In this document: positions 22,014-34,578 of the stretch, piece after piece
Position numbering within the stretch: the stretch's first letter is position 1
Layout: each line of letters starts with the position of its first letter
Origin: Tupaia tana
Taxonomy: Eukaryota; Chordata; Mammalia; Scandentia; Tupaiidae
Direction of reading: 5' to 3'
DNA: 64,000 nt
Assembly: GCA_026018925.1 (NCBI GenBank)
Contig: JAKSZU010000009.1
Location: 83,383,407 to 83,447,406 of the forward strand
Position numbers and translations under genes: made by a program
Notes under the pieces: model-generated
What the model was told of the DNA's origin: nothing
Database searches by the model: none
What the model saw: the letters and a program-made list of their open reading frames with translations, nothing else

Positions 22014-24850
22014 ATGACAATGGCCAACTTAAACGTTGGGACAGATCCAGCTACATCAATAATAACACTGAATGTGAATGGATTAAATTCTCCAATCAAG
22101 AGACACAGACTGGCCGAATGAATAAAAAAACAAAGATCTTCATTCTGTTGCCTACAGGAAACCCACCTCATGGATAGAGACATGCATAGACTGAAAGTGA
22201 AGGGTTGGAAAAAGGTTTTCCAATGCAAATGGGAACCAAAAAAGAGCTGGAGATGCGATACTAATTTCTGACGAAATAGGCTTTAAAACAACAATTGTTC
22301 AAAGAGACAAAGAAGAGCACTATATTGTAGTAAAAGGATCAATAGATCAAGAAGATATAACTCTTATAACTATCTATGCGCCTAACACAGGAGCACCCAA
22401 ATAGGTGAAGGAAAGACTGTTAGATCTAAAAAAGGAGGTAGACTGCAATACACTAATTGTTGGAAACCTCAACATTGCACTATCACCTCGGGACAGATCA
22501 TCTAGAAAAAAATTGGTAAAGAGATAAAGGATCTGAATGATGCCATAAATTAAATAAACTTAACAGACATCTATAGAAATTTCCATCAAAAAAACACAAG
22601 ATACACCTTTTTCTCACCCCCACATCGAACCTTATGGAAGATGGACCACATCATAGGGTACAAAGCAAGCCTCTACAGATTCAAAGGCATAGAGACTATT
22701 TCCAGCATCTTTTCTGAGCATGATGGAATTAAACTTGAGTTTAATTTCAAGAGAAATCCTTAAAAATACTCAAATACATGGAAACTAAATAACCTACTAC
22801 TGAATGACTCCACAACTACTGATGAATTAAAGTCTGAAATCAAAAGATTCATGGAAGTTAGTGACAACGAGGACACGAGTTTCCATAATTTTGGGATACT
22901 GCAAAAGCAGTCATAAGAGGGATGTTTATAGCAATCAGTGCTCATAAGAGGAAGACAGAAAGAAGGCAAATGGATCACCTGACATCATGCCTCAGAGAAT
23001 TGGAGAAGCAACAGCAAAATAATCCAAAAAACTCCAAGAGAAAGGAAATAATTAAGATTCGAGCAGAAATAAATGAAATAGAAAATAAACGAACTATACA
23101 GAAAATAAATGAAAGTAAAACCTGGTTCTTTGAAAAGTAAACAAAATCGATACATGACTAGTGAGACTTATTAAGAAGAAGAGAGAAAGGAACCAGGTAA
23201 ATCAAATCTGCAATGAAGCAGGAAATATAACAACAGACAAAGCAGAAATACCGAACATCATTAGATACTATGAACAACTCTATGCCAAGAAACAAGACAA
23301 CCTACATGATATGGACAAATTTCTGGACACGTATAATCTACCCAAGATTGAGCCAGGAGGATATAGAAAGCCTAAATAGGCCCATAGCAAGCCATGAGAT
23401 TGAATCAGTAATAAATAACCTTGCAACAAAAAAAAGCCCTGGCCCTGATGGCTTCAGCTCTGAGTTCTGTAAAACTTTCAAGGAAGAGTTAACCCCCATT
23501 CTGCTCAAGTTATTTCTAAAGATCCAAAAGGGTGAATCGCTTCCTAATTCATTCTATAAAGCCTCTATCACCCTTATCCTCAAAACAGATAAGGACAAGA
23601 CAAGAATGGAAAACTATAGACCAATATCTCTGATGAATATAGACGCAAAGATTCTCAACAAGATACTAGCAAACTGTATCCAACAACTTATAAAGAAGAT
23701 TATACATCATGATCAGGTAGGCTCTATTCCAGGAATGCAAGGTTGGTTCATAAATGTAATGCACCATATTAACAGGAAAAAAGACAAAAACCATATGGTC
23801 ATATCGATTGATGCAGAAAAAGAATTTGATAAGATACAACATCCCTTTATGATCAAGACTTTCAGCAAAATCGGCATTCGAGGGTCATTTCTCAACACAA
23901 TAAAAGCTATCTATGAAAAATCCATAGTGAACATCATCCTGAATGGAGAAAAGCTGAAAGCTTTCCAAATAAAAATGGGTACAAGACAAGGATGCCCACT
24001 TTCTCCACTCCTTTTCAATATAGTACTGGAAGTCCTCACCAATGCAATCAGAAAAGAGGAAAAAATTAAAGGCATCTAAATAGGAAAAGAAGAGGTGAAA
24101 CTCTCTCTATTCACAGATGACATGATTGTGTACATAGAAGACCCAATGATTTCCATGAAAAAATTTCTGGAAGTAATGCATGAATACAGTAAAGTTGCAG
24201 GATACAAAATTAATATACAGAAGTCTATAGCATTTCTATATACAAACAACAGGCAGACGGAGATAGAACTGAAAAAAGTTATTCCATTTACCATAGCCAC
24301 CAAAAGTATAAAATATTTAGGGATACAGCTAACCAAAGAAGTTAAAGACATCCACAAGGAAAACTATGAGAAGTTAAAAGAAGAAATTGAAAATGACTCA
24401 AAAAAGTGGAAGGATATCCCATCTTCCTGGATTGGAAGAATTAATATAATCAAAATGTCAATTCTACCCAAATTAGTCTACCAATTTAATGCAATGTCAG
24501 TCAAAGTACCAGACACATTCCTCACAGATGTAGAAAAGACAATCATAAAATTCGTCTGGAATAATAAAAGACCCTGTATTGCCAAAGCAATTCTACACAA
24601 GAAGAGTGGAGGGACCAGCAGTTAGCGTATTGGCTATGTCGCTAAACTCCCACGTAGTCGACTGCAGTTCAAGTCCCGGACCCGGTGGCTTAAACTCACA
24701 CCGGGCACATGTATGTGCATGCCCAAGATCCCGAGAGGAGAATGGAGAAGAAGGGATTGCAGCGTGGCCATCCCCCCTGGAGGGTGATTTCTCGCTTTCT
24801 ATCTCTCTTTCTCTCTCTGTCTATCTTGCGAGCACACGCACCCGATGGCA

Positions 24851-24896
<46 letters not shown>

Positions 24897-26137
24897 CTCC
24901 AAAGAAGAGTGGCGTGGGCGGCATCTCACTCCCTGACCCAAAAATATACTACAAATCTGTATTAATCAAAACAGCATGCTATTGCCATAGGAACAGAAAT
25001 GTGGACCAATGGAACAGAATTCAGTCCACAGGAATAAATTCTCAATCATTCAGTCAACTGATTTTTGACAAGGGGTATCAGTCAATACAGTGGGAAAAGG
25101 AAAACCTCTTCAGGAAATGGTGCTGGAAAAACTGGATTCCCACCTGTAGAAAGATGAATCTGAACCCCTTCCTCTCACCTTTGACAAAAATCAAGTCAGG
25201 GTGCATCAAGGATCTAAATCTAAGACTCCAAACTATTAAACTGCTTCTAGAAAACACTGGGGAAACTCTGGGAGACATTGGGGTAGAAAAAGACTTCTTA
25301 CATAAGACCCCCAAAGGACAATAGATAATCCCCAAAATAGACAAGTGGGATTACATTAGACTAAGAAGTTTCTGCATGGCAAAAGACACAGTAATTAGTG
25401 TTAATCTGCAGCCCTCAGAATGGGAAAATATTTTTGTAAATTATGCATCAGATAAGGGACTGATAACCAGAATACACAAGGAACTAAAGAAGCTGTTCAG
25501 AAAAAAAATGATCAACCCTATTAAAAGATGGGAGAAGGAGTTGAAACAAACACTCACTAAAGATGATATACAAATAGCCAGAAGGCATATGAAAAAATGC
25601 TCAACATCCCTCATCATAAGGGAAATGCAGATCAAAACAACGAGATACCACCTAACCCCAGTCAGAATGGCTAAGATTAAGAAAACAAAAAATGGTAAGT
25701 GTTGGCGGGGGTGTAGTGAAAGGGGAACTCTCTTACACTGCTGGTGAGAATGTAAAATAGTCCAACTACCATGGAGAACAATTTGGAGATTCCTCAAAAG
25801 TCTAGAAATAGAACTGTCATATGATCTAGCAATCCCATTCCTTGGCGTCTACCTAAAGGACAGAAGAATTCTTCATTGGAAAAGTGCTTGCACATTGATG
25901 TTTATTGTGGCACTTTTCACGATTGCTAATACATGGAACCAACCCAAATGCCCCTGTATGGATGAATGGATTGAAAAACTGTGGCACATATACTCCATGG
26001 AATACTATTGAGCCATTAAAAACAACAAATCCCTGGCTTTTGACAGAAATTGGAAGAATATGGAAGATTTACTGCTGAGTGAAGCAAGCCAGGCTATGAA
26101 GGAGGGACACTGTATATCCCCACTTAATATATACTGA
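22014..26137 (+). pseudogene. L1 ORF2 (endonuclease and reverse transcriptase), broken
   Basis: ORF2p nicks DNA and copies L1 and SINE RNA by target-primed reverse transcription. The start is probably ATG 22014, giving MTMANLNVGT. The endonuclease N-terminus has TLNVNGLNSP (about 22060) and QETHL (about 22160). Reverse transcriptase blocks run from about 23400: [29 protein letters not shown]. The catalytic motif reads FTDD (24111-24122) where FADD is usual. The C-terminal cysteine-rich part ends at 26137 (SPLNIY stop). A first in-frame stop lies about 35 codons in. A SINE splits it at 24610-24901. Confidence 0.95.
24610..24901 (+). mobile_element. tRNA-derived SINE, type A, young, inside L1 ORF2
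   Basis: Near-consensus type A. Perfect TSD aagaagagtgg at 24599-24609 and 24902-24912. The long A-run (about 24851-24893) lies before the terminal ACCTCTCC motif, not after it, so it grew from the GAAAACC stretch. Confidence 0.97.
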
Positions 26138-26412
26138 GTGTCCACACTCTATAACTGAAACTGATGGGCTAAAAGATGTACAAACACAAGAGATGGATGT
26201 GAATGTCAGATGTGGTTTGGGTGGAAGAGTGGGGCCTGGGGAAAAACATTTGGAGGAGGGATATGGAGACAGCATTGTTGAGACAGGGAGGTAGTGTTGT
26301 TATATTTTGATCAAGTGGACCAGGGAGAAATGTTCACATATTGAACTGATTACCTTGTAAGCTAAATAATGTGATTGAATGTATTTAAAAATGTAAATAA
26401 ATTAAAAAAATT

Positions 26413-27003
26413 GTTTTATATATATGCATAGTAATGTACTGAAAAAATGTGCTCTAAAATATAGTGGTGTTTTTCTGGAAAAAAAATAATAAATTACTAT
26501 ATATTACTGAAGCACCAAGAATGTGCAGCCTATATTTGCATTCACTGACCTCTTTAATGCCAATCACTTAGAGAAGGCTATACTTAATGAAGGCTAACAC
26601 TAAATGAAAAGTATGGATATTATTTTTTAAAAGTTATATACATACCTTGTTAAATCACTAAAATAATTTGCAATATAATAGATATATGAATTGAACAGAT
26701 ACTTTCTTTTAATCAGCATGATTGTTGAGGTAAGTATAAATTCAAGCAAAATAAATTAAAAGATACATTGAAATACAAATCAAATCATGTAGCTTTACTG
26801 GAACTTGCAGGAAAACAGACAAGACTCTGCAAATAATCGACATATGCAGAAAACTAAAGGTAATTTTACATACTGAATTCCAAGGATTATTGAGTATGTA
26901 CACGATTTTCAATCACGTTTCTAAAACAGACCATGACAAATTTTGTTAATCCAGAGATATAAATATGATATATATTAGAATATATAATTTATTAAAGAAA
27001 TTA
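26413..27003. other. No recognisable gene or repeat
   Basis: Very AT-rich interval after the L1 end. I see no coding or repeat signal. Confidence 0.5.
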
Positions 27004-27215
27004 CTGGAGAGTATGTATGCTTGCCAGAGAGATATGGTGGGGGGAGTGGAAAAGCTCCTTCAGTGAGGAATGGCCATACCACAATCCCTTCTGCTTCATT
27101 TCTCCCTCCTTTGGAGATTTTGGGAATGCATACACACATGCTCTATATGTTTTTCAAATTGCCTCGGTCAAGGATTCAAACTGAATTATCAGCCATGTAT
27201 AAGATCCTAGCATAC
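27004..27215 (-). mobile_element. tRNA-derived SINE, type A, decayed
   Basis: Recognisable minus-strand blocks: TGCTTGCCAGAGAG, GAATGGCCATACCACAATCC and GATTTTGGGAATGC. The head is nearly lost at the right end. Confidence 0.75.
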
Positions 27216-27393
27216 ACATTTATTTATTCTACTTCCTTATAATACTGCCTAAACTGCCATAACATAGTGGCAAAGCCTAAAAGCATATTAAAATGGTCAT
27301 TTTTATTACAAATCAGACCAGTAAACTTATTATGTCACTTTATTTTGTACCCAAATCTAAGCAGATATCCTCCTACTTGACTGTTACTTCACA

Positions 27394-27632
27394 CTTTTTA
27401 AAAATTCATTTATTTATTTTACATTAATTCATTGTACATTAACACAGCATACAATATGCGATTTTCCATCCAGATTACACTCTATAGTGCCTTAATCATA
27501 CATGTTATCATCAACAAATAATTTTTCATTTCTTGTTTCTTATTTTTTTCCCTCTATTTCTCACCCTCTGCCGTTTCCCACCATCCTCCCATACTGTCTC
27601 TGGTATCTGCAGTTGCTTTCCATTTATTTTTT
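27394..27632 (-). mobile_element. LINE-1 3'UTR fragment
   Basis: The complement matches the L1 3'UTR in other copies: ACTGTCTCTGGTATC and CAGTTGCTTTCCA, as the reverse of GATACCAGAG and TGGAAAGCAACT at 2530-2560. The left end is T-rich tail complement. Confidence 0.8.
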
Positions 27633-27888
27633 CCCCCACATTTTATTGATTTACAAAATATCTTAATTGATCTAACTACTTTCAATAGCAAGTTCAACTG
27701 ATATATACACATCTGTAAACACATGTTTGACTTTAGGCATGAAACTCTGTGAGTAGAATGAATATAGTACAAAGTGGCACCTAACTGAAACTATATAACT
27801 TATTGTGGTCATTAAATAGGTATTTAATTTTTTTTTTAATTTCAAGAAAGGGAGTTTTAGCTTTAACAAATCAAAATTTAAAAAAATA

Positions 27889-28144
27889 ATTTTTTTTGGA
27901 GAGGTTTTATAGGGCGCGTGCGCTTGCCAGACAGACAGAGAGAGACAGACAGAAAGTGAGAAATCACCCCCCAGGGGGGATGGCCATGATGCAATCCCTT
28001 CTCCTCTATTCTCCTCTTGGGATCTTGGGCACGCACGCACGCACACGTGCCCGGTGTGAGTTTTAAGCCACGGGTCCGGGACGCCAACCACAGTCAACTA
28101 CATGGGAATCCAGCAACATAGCCATTACGCTAACTACTGGTCCC
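27889..28144 (-). mobile_element. tRNA-derived SINE, type A, young
   Basis: Close to consensus, retaining CpG-rich words (GGGCGCGTGCGC; ACGCTAACTACTGG). TSD caaaatttaaaa at about 27872-27883 and 28145-28156. Confidence 0.95.
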
Positions 28145-28394
28145 CAAAATTTAAAATTTTAAGAGAACTTTCCTTAAGACCTAAAGCCAGGAAACAGGTT
28201 AGTACTCTGTTTAAATAATAGGTACGTGGACCTGTCAACAACTCAAGAGAAGACAAAAGTCCTTAACTCTGGAAACAAAGCATAGAAGAAGATCAGTGAA
28301 GTTTTAGTCAAGTCATAAAATTCTATTTCACCAGATCATTCTCATGTATTTAATCTATTTTCTTTTGTGGTGTGATCTTACCATTTAAATTCTG

Positions 28395-28807
28395 GAAGAT
28401 AACCAGGGAAAAGAATAACTCCTCTTCACCCACAGACAGTGCAATGGAACTAGTGGAAATGTCTGATAAATAATTTAAAATATTCATAGTGACAAAGCTA
28501 ATAGATGCAAAAGAAGAGAGACAATGAACTCCAGAAGAAGCAGGAGAGAATAGTCATTGAGTTTTAGGAGGTGAGGACATTCTTGCATGATCTGAAAGAG
28601 GAAGTGCACACCATAAAAAAGAATCAAATCCCCCAAATTGAGAATAATATATGAGAAATACTAGATACCATTAAACGTCCAAACATCTGGGTAATCAGTA
28701 TCCCAGAAGGTGAATAGACAAATAAAGGCATTGATAATCCATTCCATGAAATCCTGAAAAAAAAAACTTTCCAAACCTAGAGAGACATTAAAAAATCCAG
28801 ACCCAAG
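28395..28807 (+). mobile_element. LINE-1 ORF1 fragment
   Basis: It follows ORF1 coding sequence of the other copies: AGAGAGACAATGAACTCC, AATATATGAGAAATACTAG, GGTAATCAGTATCCCAGAAGG, ATTCCATGAAATCCTG. It stops at CCAGACCCAAG. Neither L1 end is present. Confidence 0.82.
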
Positions 28808-28879
28808 TCTGCTCTCGCGAAATAAGCCTCCTTTTATTTTTTTCTTTCTCTTTTTTTAAAGAATTATTTTATTTAACTT

Positions 28880-28910
28880 TATTTTATTTGCTTATTTATT
28901 TTAATTTGGC

Positions 28911-28945
<35 letters not shown>

Positions 28946-29020
28946 GCCACCAGGTCCAGGACTTGAACTGTGGTCGCCCATGTGGGAGTCCAGCACCCTT
29001 AACCACTATGCCACTTGACT
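28880..29020 (-). mobile_element. tRNA-derived SINE, type B
   Basis: Minus-strand type B: (AAAT)n tail complement, GGCGAGAGAGAG in place of the usual GACCAGAGAG, an expanded (GA)n, then the B box and head to CTTAACCACTATGCCAC. Confidence 0.85.
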
Positions 29021-29313
29021 TGACAAGTTTTGTGCAACTTTCTATTTGGATCCCAAAATTTCCATAAAAGCAGTTTGTGAGTGGTTATCAAATTCTATTT
29101 GGTAATCCCTGAAGAGATGAGAAAGAGACTTTTTTTAAACCATTTTGCTGACTTCACACTCCTAGTATCATTTCCTTATTCAAATAGCCTCCTTCACACC
29201 CTTTTCTTTTTGTTCTGTTTTATTGCTGTATATGCTATATTTCTATATCTTATATGCACAAAACATAGAATTATATAATTATATACACGTGAAGATTTAT
29301 TCAATTATATTTC

Positions 29314-29555
29314 TTTTTCTTTTTTTTGGAGAGGTTTTTGCTATAGAGTGCATGCACTTGCCAGAAAGACAGAGAGAGACAGAGAGACAGAAAGTGAGAA
29401 ATCAGCAGCCAGGGAAATGACCACAAGACAATCCCTCAGGATCTTTGGCACACACATGCACCTAGTTTGAGTTTAAGCCACTGGGTCTGGGACTCGAACT
29501 GTAGTCAACTACATGGGAGTCCAGCAACATAGCCATTATACCAACTGCTGGTCCC
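29314..29555 (-). mobile_element. tRNA-derived SINE, type A
   Basis: Complete except for a gap in the central block (GATGGCC..TCCTCTC shortened). Flanks ttcaattatatttct (about 29300) and tttaattatatttca (about 29557) form the TSD. Confidence 0.92.
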
Positions 29556-29741
29556 TGTTTAATTATATTTCAACCATTAAAAAAGAAAAAGGAATAAATG
29601 GCAATTACACTGTATATTAAAACTGACTTTATAATTATTTATATTGGCATTCTTTGTCTTTTTTAAGTAAAAATTATTTTGACATCACCAACTTTCACCC
29701 AGAAGACAATTTTTAATTCTTTTAAGGTATGTTGACTCACA

Positions 29742-29777
<36 letters not shown>

Positions 29778-30206
29778 TTTTAGTTTTCTGGGGTTATCTT
29801 TATTTGGCTTTTATTTTTTCCTTGATATATACATTTTTTAAATTTTGGTCAAATTAAATAACAAAATTCAACATATTAACCATTTTAAGGTGTACGGTTT
29901 AGTGGTATTTTACATTAATAATGTTGTGCAGCCATTATTACCATCCATCTCCATAACTCTTTTCACCTTGTAAAGTTGAATCTCTATTTTTATTAAACAA
30001 ATATTCCCTATTACCTCCTAACCAAAGCCTTTGGAAATTACCATTATACTTCATCCCTCTGTGATTTTAACTACATTCTATAACTCATATAATGAAAATA
30101 TTATAAAATTTGCCTTATTACATCTGGCTTATTTTATTTAACAGCATAATGTCCTCAAGGTTTTTCTATATTGCAATGTATATCATAATTTTAGTACTTT
30201 TCTTGG

Positions 30207-30452
30207 TTTGTTTTTCTACAGGGCACTAGCACTCACCAGACAGAGAAGGACAGAGAATGGGAAAGTGAGAAATCATTCTTCATGGGGGGTGGCCATTGTG
30301 CAATCCCTTCTTCTTCATTCTCCTTGTGAGATTTTTGGGCATATATGCATATGTGCCCAGTGTGATTTTCAAAGTCACGGGGTCTGGGACTCAAACTGTG
30401 ATTGACCGTGTGGAAGTCCAGCCATGTTAACCATAATATCACATGATGGTCC
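30207..30452 (-). mobile_element. tRNA-derived SINE, type A, inside the old L1
   Basis: Type A block order on the minus strand, moderately diverged. The old L1 3'UTR continues on both sides. Confidence 0.88.
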
Positions 30453-30504
30453 AGAATCCCATTCCTTTTAAAAGCAAAATAGAATTTCATTATATGTATA
30501 TATT

Positions 30505-30749
30505 TTTTAGAGGTTTTTGTTATAGGGCACATGCACTCACTAGAAAGACAGAAAGAGACACAAAGTGAGAAATCACCCCTCAGGGGGGTTGGCCACGCCA
30601 CAATCCCCTCTCCTCCATTTTCCTCTCAGGATCTTGGGCACACAGGCACATGCACCCAACGTGAGTTTAAGCCACTAGATCCAGGACTCAAACTGCAGTC
30701 GACTACATGGGAGTCCAGCAACATAGCCATTATACCAACTGCTGGTCCC
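30505..30749 (-). mobile_element. tRNA-derived SINE, type A, inside the old L1
   Basis: Better preserved than the copy 50 bp to its left, so probably younger. Head complement ACCAACTGCTGGTCCC at 30734-30749. Confidence 0.93.
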
Positions 30750-30835
30750 AACATTTTAGTTTGTCTGAACAATGCTACTATGAATATGGCACACAAATAT
30801 CTCTTCAAGGTTCCACTTTTAATTCTTTTGCATAC

Positions 30836-31160
30836 ATACTACATTAGTTTATGCTACTATTACAAATTATAAAAAAATATAAATTTATTTTTTATAATTT
30901 TTGAGGCTGGGAAGTCCAATATCAAGGTGCCAATAGGTGCAGTGTCTGATGAGGGCTCTGGTCTCTGTTTCTAAGATGGCACCTTATGTGATATCAGATC
31001 ATGGAAAGGATGAAAGGACAAGAGGTGGGAAATTATGTATCCTGGTGTGCAAAAGAGAAGTATAAAATATGGCCTAAGCTATTTTTCTCCGGCCCTTTTA
31101 TAAAGCACCAATCAATTTCTGACTTAATCACTTCCCAAAAGACTATACTGTTTACTATCA
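30836..31160 (-). mobile_element. MaLR LTR fossil (MLT1-like)
   Basis: Minus-strand MLT1 words in plus reading: TTGAGGCTGGGAAGTCCAAT, ATCAAGGTGCCAATAGG, AAGATGGCACCTTATG and CTTAATCACTTCCCAAAAG. Old solo LTR inside the ancient L1. Confidence 0.75.
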
Positions 31161-31812
31161 AAATTAAGCTTCAGCATGAATTTTTGAAGGATCATTCAGA
31201 CAATACAATATATGCAGCAATGAATTTGCTAGTTCATATGGTAATTATATTTTAAATTTTTGAAGAAGTAGTATGCTGTTTTCCACAGTAATTGTACAAT
31301 TATACAATCCCATCAAAAGTACAAGAGTGTTTAAATTAATCCACCTCCTCAGGAACACTTATTTTATCTCTGACAGAATGAGAGTCACATTTTTAATAGT
31401 AGCCTTCCTAACAGTTGTTAGGTAGTATCTCTTTGTAGTTTTGATTTCCATTCCTCTAGTGATTAGTGTTGAGCTTATTTTGTGTGTTTGTTCATCATCA
31501 TTTTTATAACTTTTTTGGAGAAATATCCAAGTTCTTTGCCATTTCTTAAACTGGGTACTATGTGGGGTTTTATTTGTTGTTGTTGTTGTTCAGTTTTAGG
31601 TATTTTCGATATATTTTAATATTAATCCATATCAAATAAATGATAAACAAATGTGATACCCCATTTTATGGGTCACATTTTCACTCTGTGGTATCTTTAC
31701 ATGAACACATTTATAATATATTCATCAAGTCTGATTTGTCTATTTTTTTATTGCTTGTGCAATTAATGTCATATCCACAAAATCATCTGCCCAGTCCAAT
31801 GTCATGAAGGAC

Positions 31813-33330
31813 TTTTTAAAAATTTAATCATTGTACATCTTTACAGTGTACAACATGTTTTTTCCCAGCATTAATAGAGTTTCTTGTCAAGTCAAAAACA
31901 TTGTTATATACATTATTATCAACAGATAACTTTTCATTCTTGTGTCTATTAATATTTTGCTTTTTTCCTTGATCCCCTCCCTCCCATCCTATATTGCTGA
32001 CTCCCTATTACCCACTGTCTCCTACACTCTCTCTACTCTCTACAGTTGGCCTTCCTGCTATTATACCTTCCAGTAATTTAGTTTCTGCCTATGGAGTGAA
32101 GATATTTAGTATATCTTAAGCAGGGACACACAATGCCTGTCCTTCAAAGTATGGCTTGCTTCTCTTAGCATTAAATAGTCCATATTTGTCCACCTTACAT
32201 CAAATGTCAGGCTGAGTAGTATTCCACAGGGTACCTGTGCAACATTTTTTCAATCTGCTCATCCACTCTTGGACATCTGGGTTGATTCCACTTCTTAGAA
32301 ATTGTAAATAATGTTGCAGTAAACATGGATGTGCAAGTGTTTTTCAGACTGATTGTTTTCCTACCCTTTGGATAGATATCTAGGAGTGCAATGGCTGAAT
32401 CATATGGTAATTCTATTTGTAGGTCTTTGAGGAACCTCCATATTGTTCTCCACAGTGGTTGTACTAATTTACATTTCCACCAACAGTGTAGGAGGGTTCC
32501 CTTTTCACCACAACCTCAACAGCACTTCTCATTCTTTATTTTTTATAATCTTAGCCATTTGGGGATTAAAGAGGATCTCACTGTGACTTTGACTTGCACT
32601 TTTGATAAGATATGTTGAGCATGTTTTCATATGCTTTTTGGCCATTCATATGTCTTCCTTGGAGAGTTTCCTATTCAGCTCATTTGCCCACCTTTTGATT
32701 GGATTGATTATTTTTCTGTGAGTAAGGTGCTAAAGTTCCCTGTATATTCTGGTTATCAGTCCCTTATCTGAGACATACTTTCCAAATATATTTCATTCTG
32801 AGGATTATCACTTCACAGTAGTTATTGTTTCTTTTGCTGTGCATAAACTTTTTAGCTTAATGGTGTCTCACTTGTCTATTTTTGGGATTATTACCTGTGC
32901 TTTGGAGGTCTTATATAAAACTACTTTACCCATTCTGATGTCTTGAATAGTTTCCCCTGTATTTTCCGCCAGTTGCGTTATAGTTTGAGGTTTCATGTAT
33001 AGATCCGTGATCCATTTTTAGTTGTTATTTGTTTATATTGAACGATAGCAGTCCAGTTTTATTTTTCTGCAGGCAGATATCCAGTTTTTTCAGTTTTGCT
33101 GAAGAGATTTTCTTTTCCCCACTGGGTTGTCTTCTGCACTTTGTCAAAAATCAGTTGGCTGTGTTTTGGAGTTTATTTCTGGGTTCTTAGTTCTGTTTCA
33201 TTAGTTTAACTGCCTTTTGTGCCAATGCCATGCTGTTTTGATTATCACATGTTTGTAGTGTATTATGAGGTCAGAAAATGAGATGCCTTTTAATTTATTC
33301 TTTTTTGCACAGTATTACTTTGGCAATACA
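31813..33330 (-). mobile_element. LINE-1 (lineage-specific), 5'-truncated, inserted in the old L1
   Basis: The 3'UTR (31813-32150, tail complement at the left) is followed by the ORF2 C-terminal half in reverse complement. It matches the plus-strand copy at 25.0-26.4 kb, e.g. TGTGCTTTGGAGGTC and CCACTGGGTTGTC regions. The truncation point is near 33325. Frames are broken. Confidence 0.88.
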
Positions 33331-33797
33331 GAAGGTGGTGGTATCTGTCCTGTGGTAAAAGCTACTAGAGGCTGGAGGATAGTAAGATCTACTCTTGTTC
33401 TCTCTATGATGAGGGTTTTGATCAATTTTTTTCCCCTAAGATTTTTATAGTTCTAGATTTTACATTAAGTCATTTATTATATTTCACTAATTTTTTTATG
33501 TGGTGTTAGGAAAAGGGTTCAACTTCATCCTTTTGCATATAAATATCCATATTTTTAGCACCATTTGTTTGAAAGATGCTTCTTTTCCCTTTTAGTGTTC
33601 TTAACATTCTGATTAAAATTTTGTTTGACCATATATACAAAGATTTATTTCTGGGCTCTCTATTCTGTTTTTTTAGTCAGAATGCCTGCCTTTATGCTAC
33701 TACTATAATATTTTAAATATTGTAGCCCCATAGTAAATTTTAAAATCAGGAAATTTGAGTTCTTCAGCTTTTTTTCTTTCTCAACACTGTTATTTGT

Positions 33798-34205
33798 TTT
33801 ATTTATTTATTTTTATTTTTTTATTATCATCATAATCTTCTTTATATTACATTGGATTACATATAACTTTACAGTGTATTACAATGTTTTTTCAAAAGGG
33901 AATGCCATGCATGTCAGTCAATACAGAGACATTAATCTCCCCACTTCAACATTCAATATCTTTTCTATGTTTTCCCCAATCACTATTATTATTATTCTAA
34001 TTATTTTTTTAAAAAAAGTCAATCACTATTTCTCATTTTGCTTGTAAAAAGACTTTGCCCATCATGAAATACTTCTCAGACCAATCCAGTTGAGAATACT
34101 ATACATGTCATTATCTACAGTTAATAAGCCATATCTGTTTCTCACTAACGTCCTGCCTCTCTATTGTTCTCTTGCTATCTTTCTCTATCCTCTTCTCTTC
34201 ACCTC
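33798..34205 (-). mobile_element. LINE-1 3'UTR insertion with TSD
   Basis: Tail complement (TTTATTTATTTATTTTTA) then L1 3'UTR-like sequence. A 16-bp TSD caacactgttatttgt flanks it (33782-33797 and 34206-34221), interrupting the old L1. Confidence 0.88.
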
Positions 34206-34578
34206 CCCAACACTGTTATTTGTATTCCCATAAAATTTAATACAAGTTTTAAGAGAGTTTTTTTTTTTTTTTTTTTAATTTGGAAACAGATGTCATTGTT
34301 GCCACTTGATGAGGATTGCAGTAAATCTATAGGTTGCTTAGTGTAGTACTGACATCTTAACATTATCATCTTCCAATACATGAAAGTGTGTTGTTCAGTT
34401 TATATATTATTTAATTTCTTTTACCAATATTTTGCAGCTTTCATTATACAAATCTTTCACCCCCTTGATTAAGTTAATTTCTTAATGTTTTGTTCTTTTT
34501 GATGCTATAGTATTTGGAAGTTTATTTTTAGTCTATTTACAGATTGTTACTGTTAGTGTACAGAAATGCAACAGATTT

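Larger units (their letters stand above)
19987..26412 (+). mobile_element. Near full-length LINE-1 with two SINE insertions
   Basis: Order: promoter monomers (19987-20350), 5'UTR to 20724, ORF1 (20725-21975), ORF2 (22014-26137), 3'UTR and A-rich end near 26412. Without the SINEs at 21311 and 24610 the element is about 5.9 kb, normal for L1. Both ORFs carry stops and shifts, so this copy is inactive. It is the least decayed L1 in the window. Its own TSD is not clear to me. Confidence 0.95.

Noticed and set aside
23270-24079. 269-codon open frame, the longest in the window
   Set aside because: It is the reverse transcriptase part of L1 ORF2, not a host gene.
24845-25324. Lysine-rich 159-codon open frame
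   Set aside because: The lysines come from the SINE A-run and the rest is L1 ORF2.
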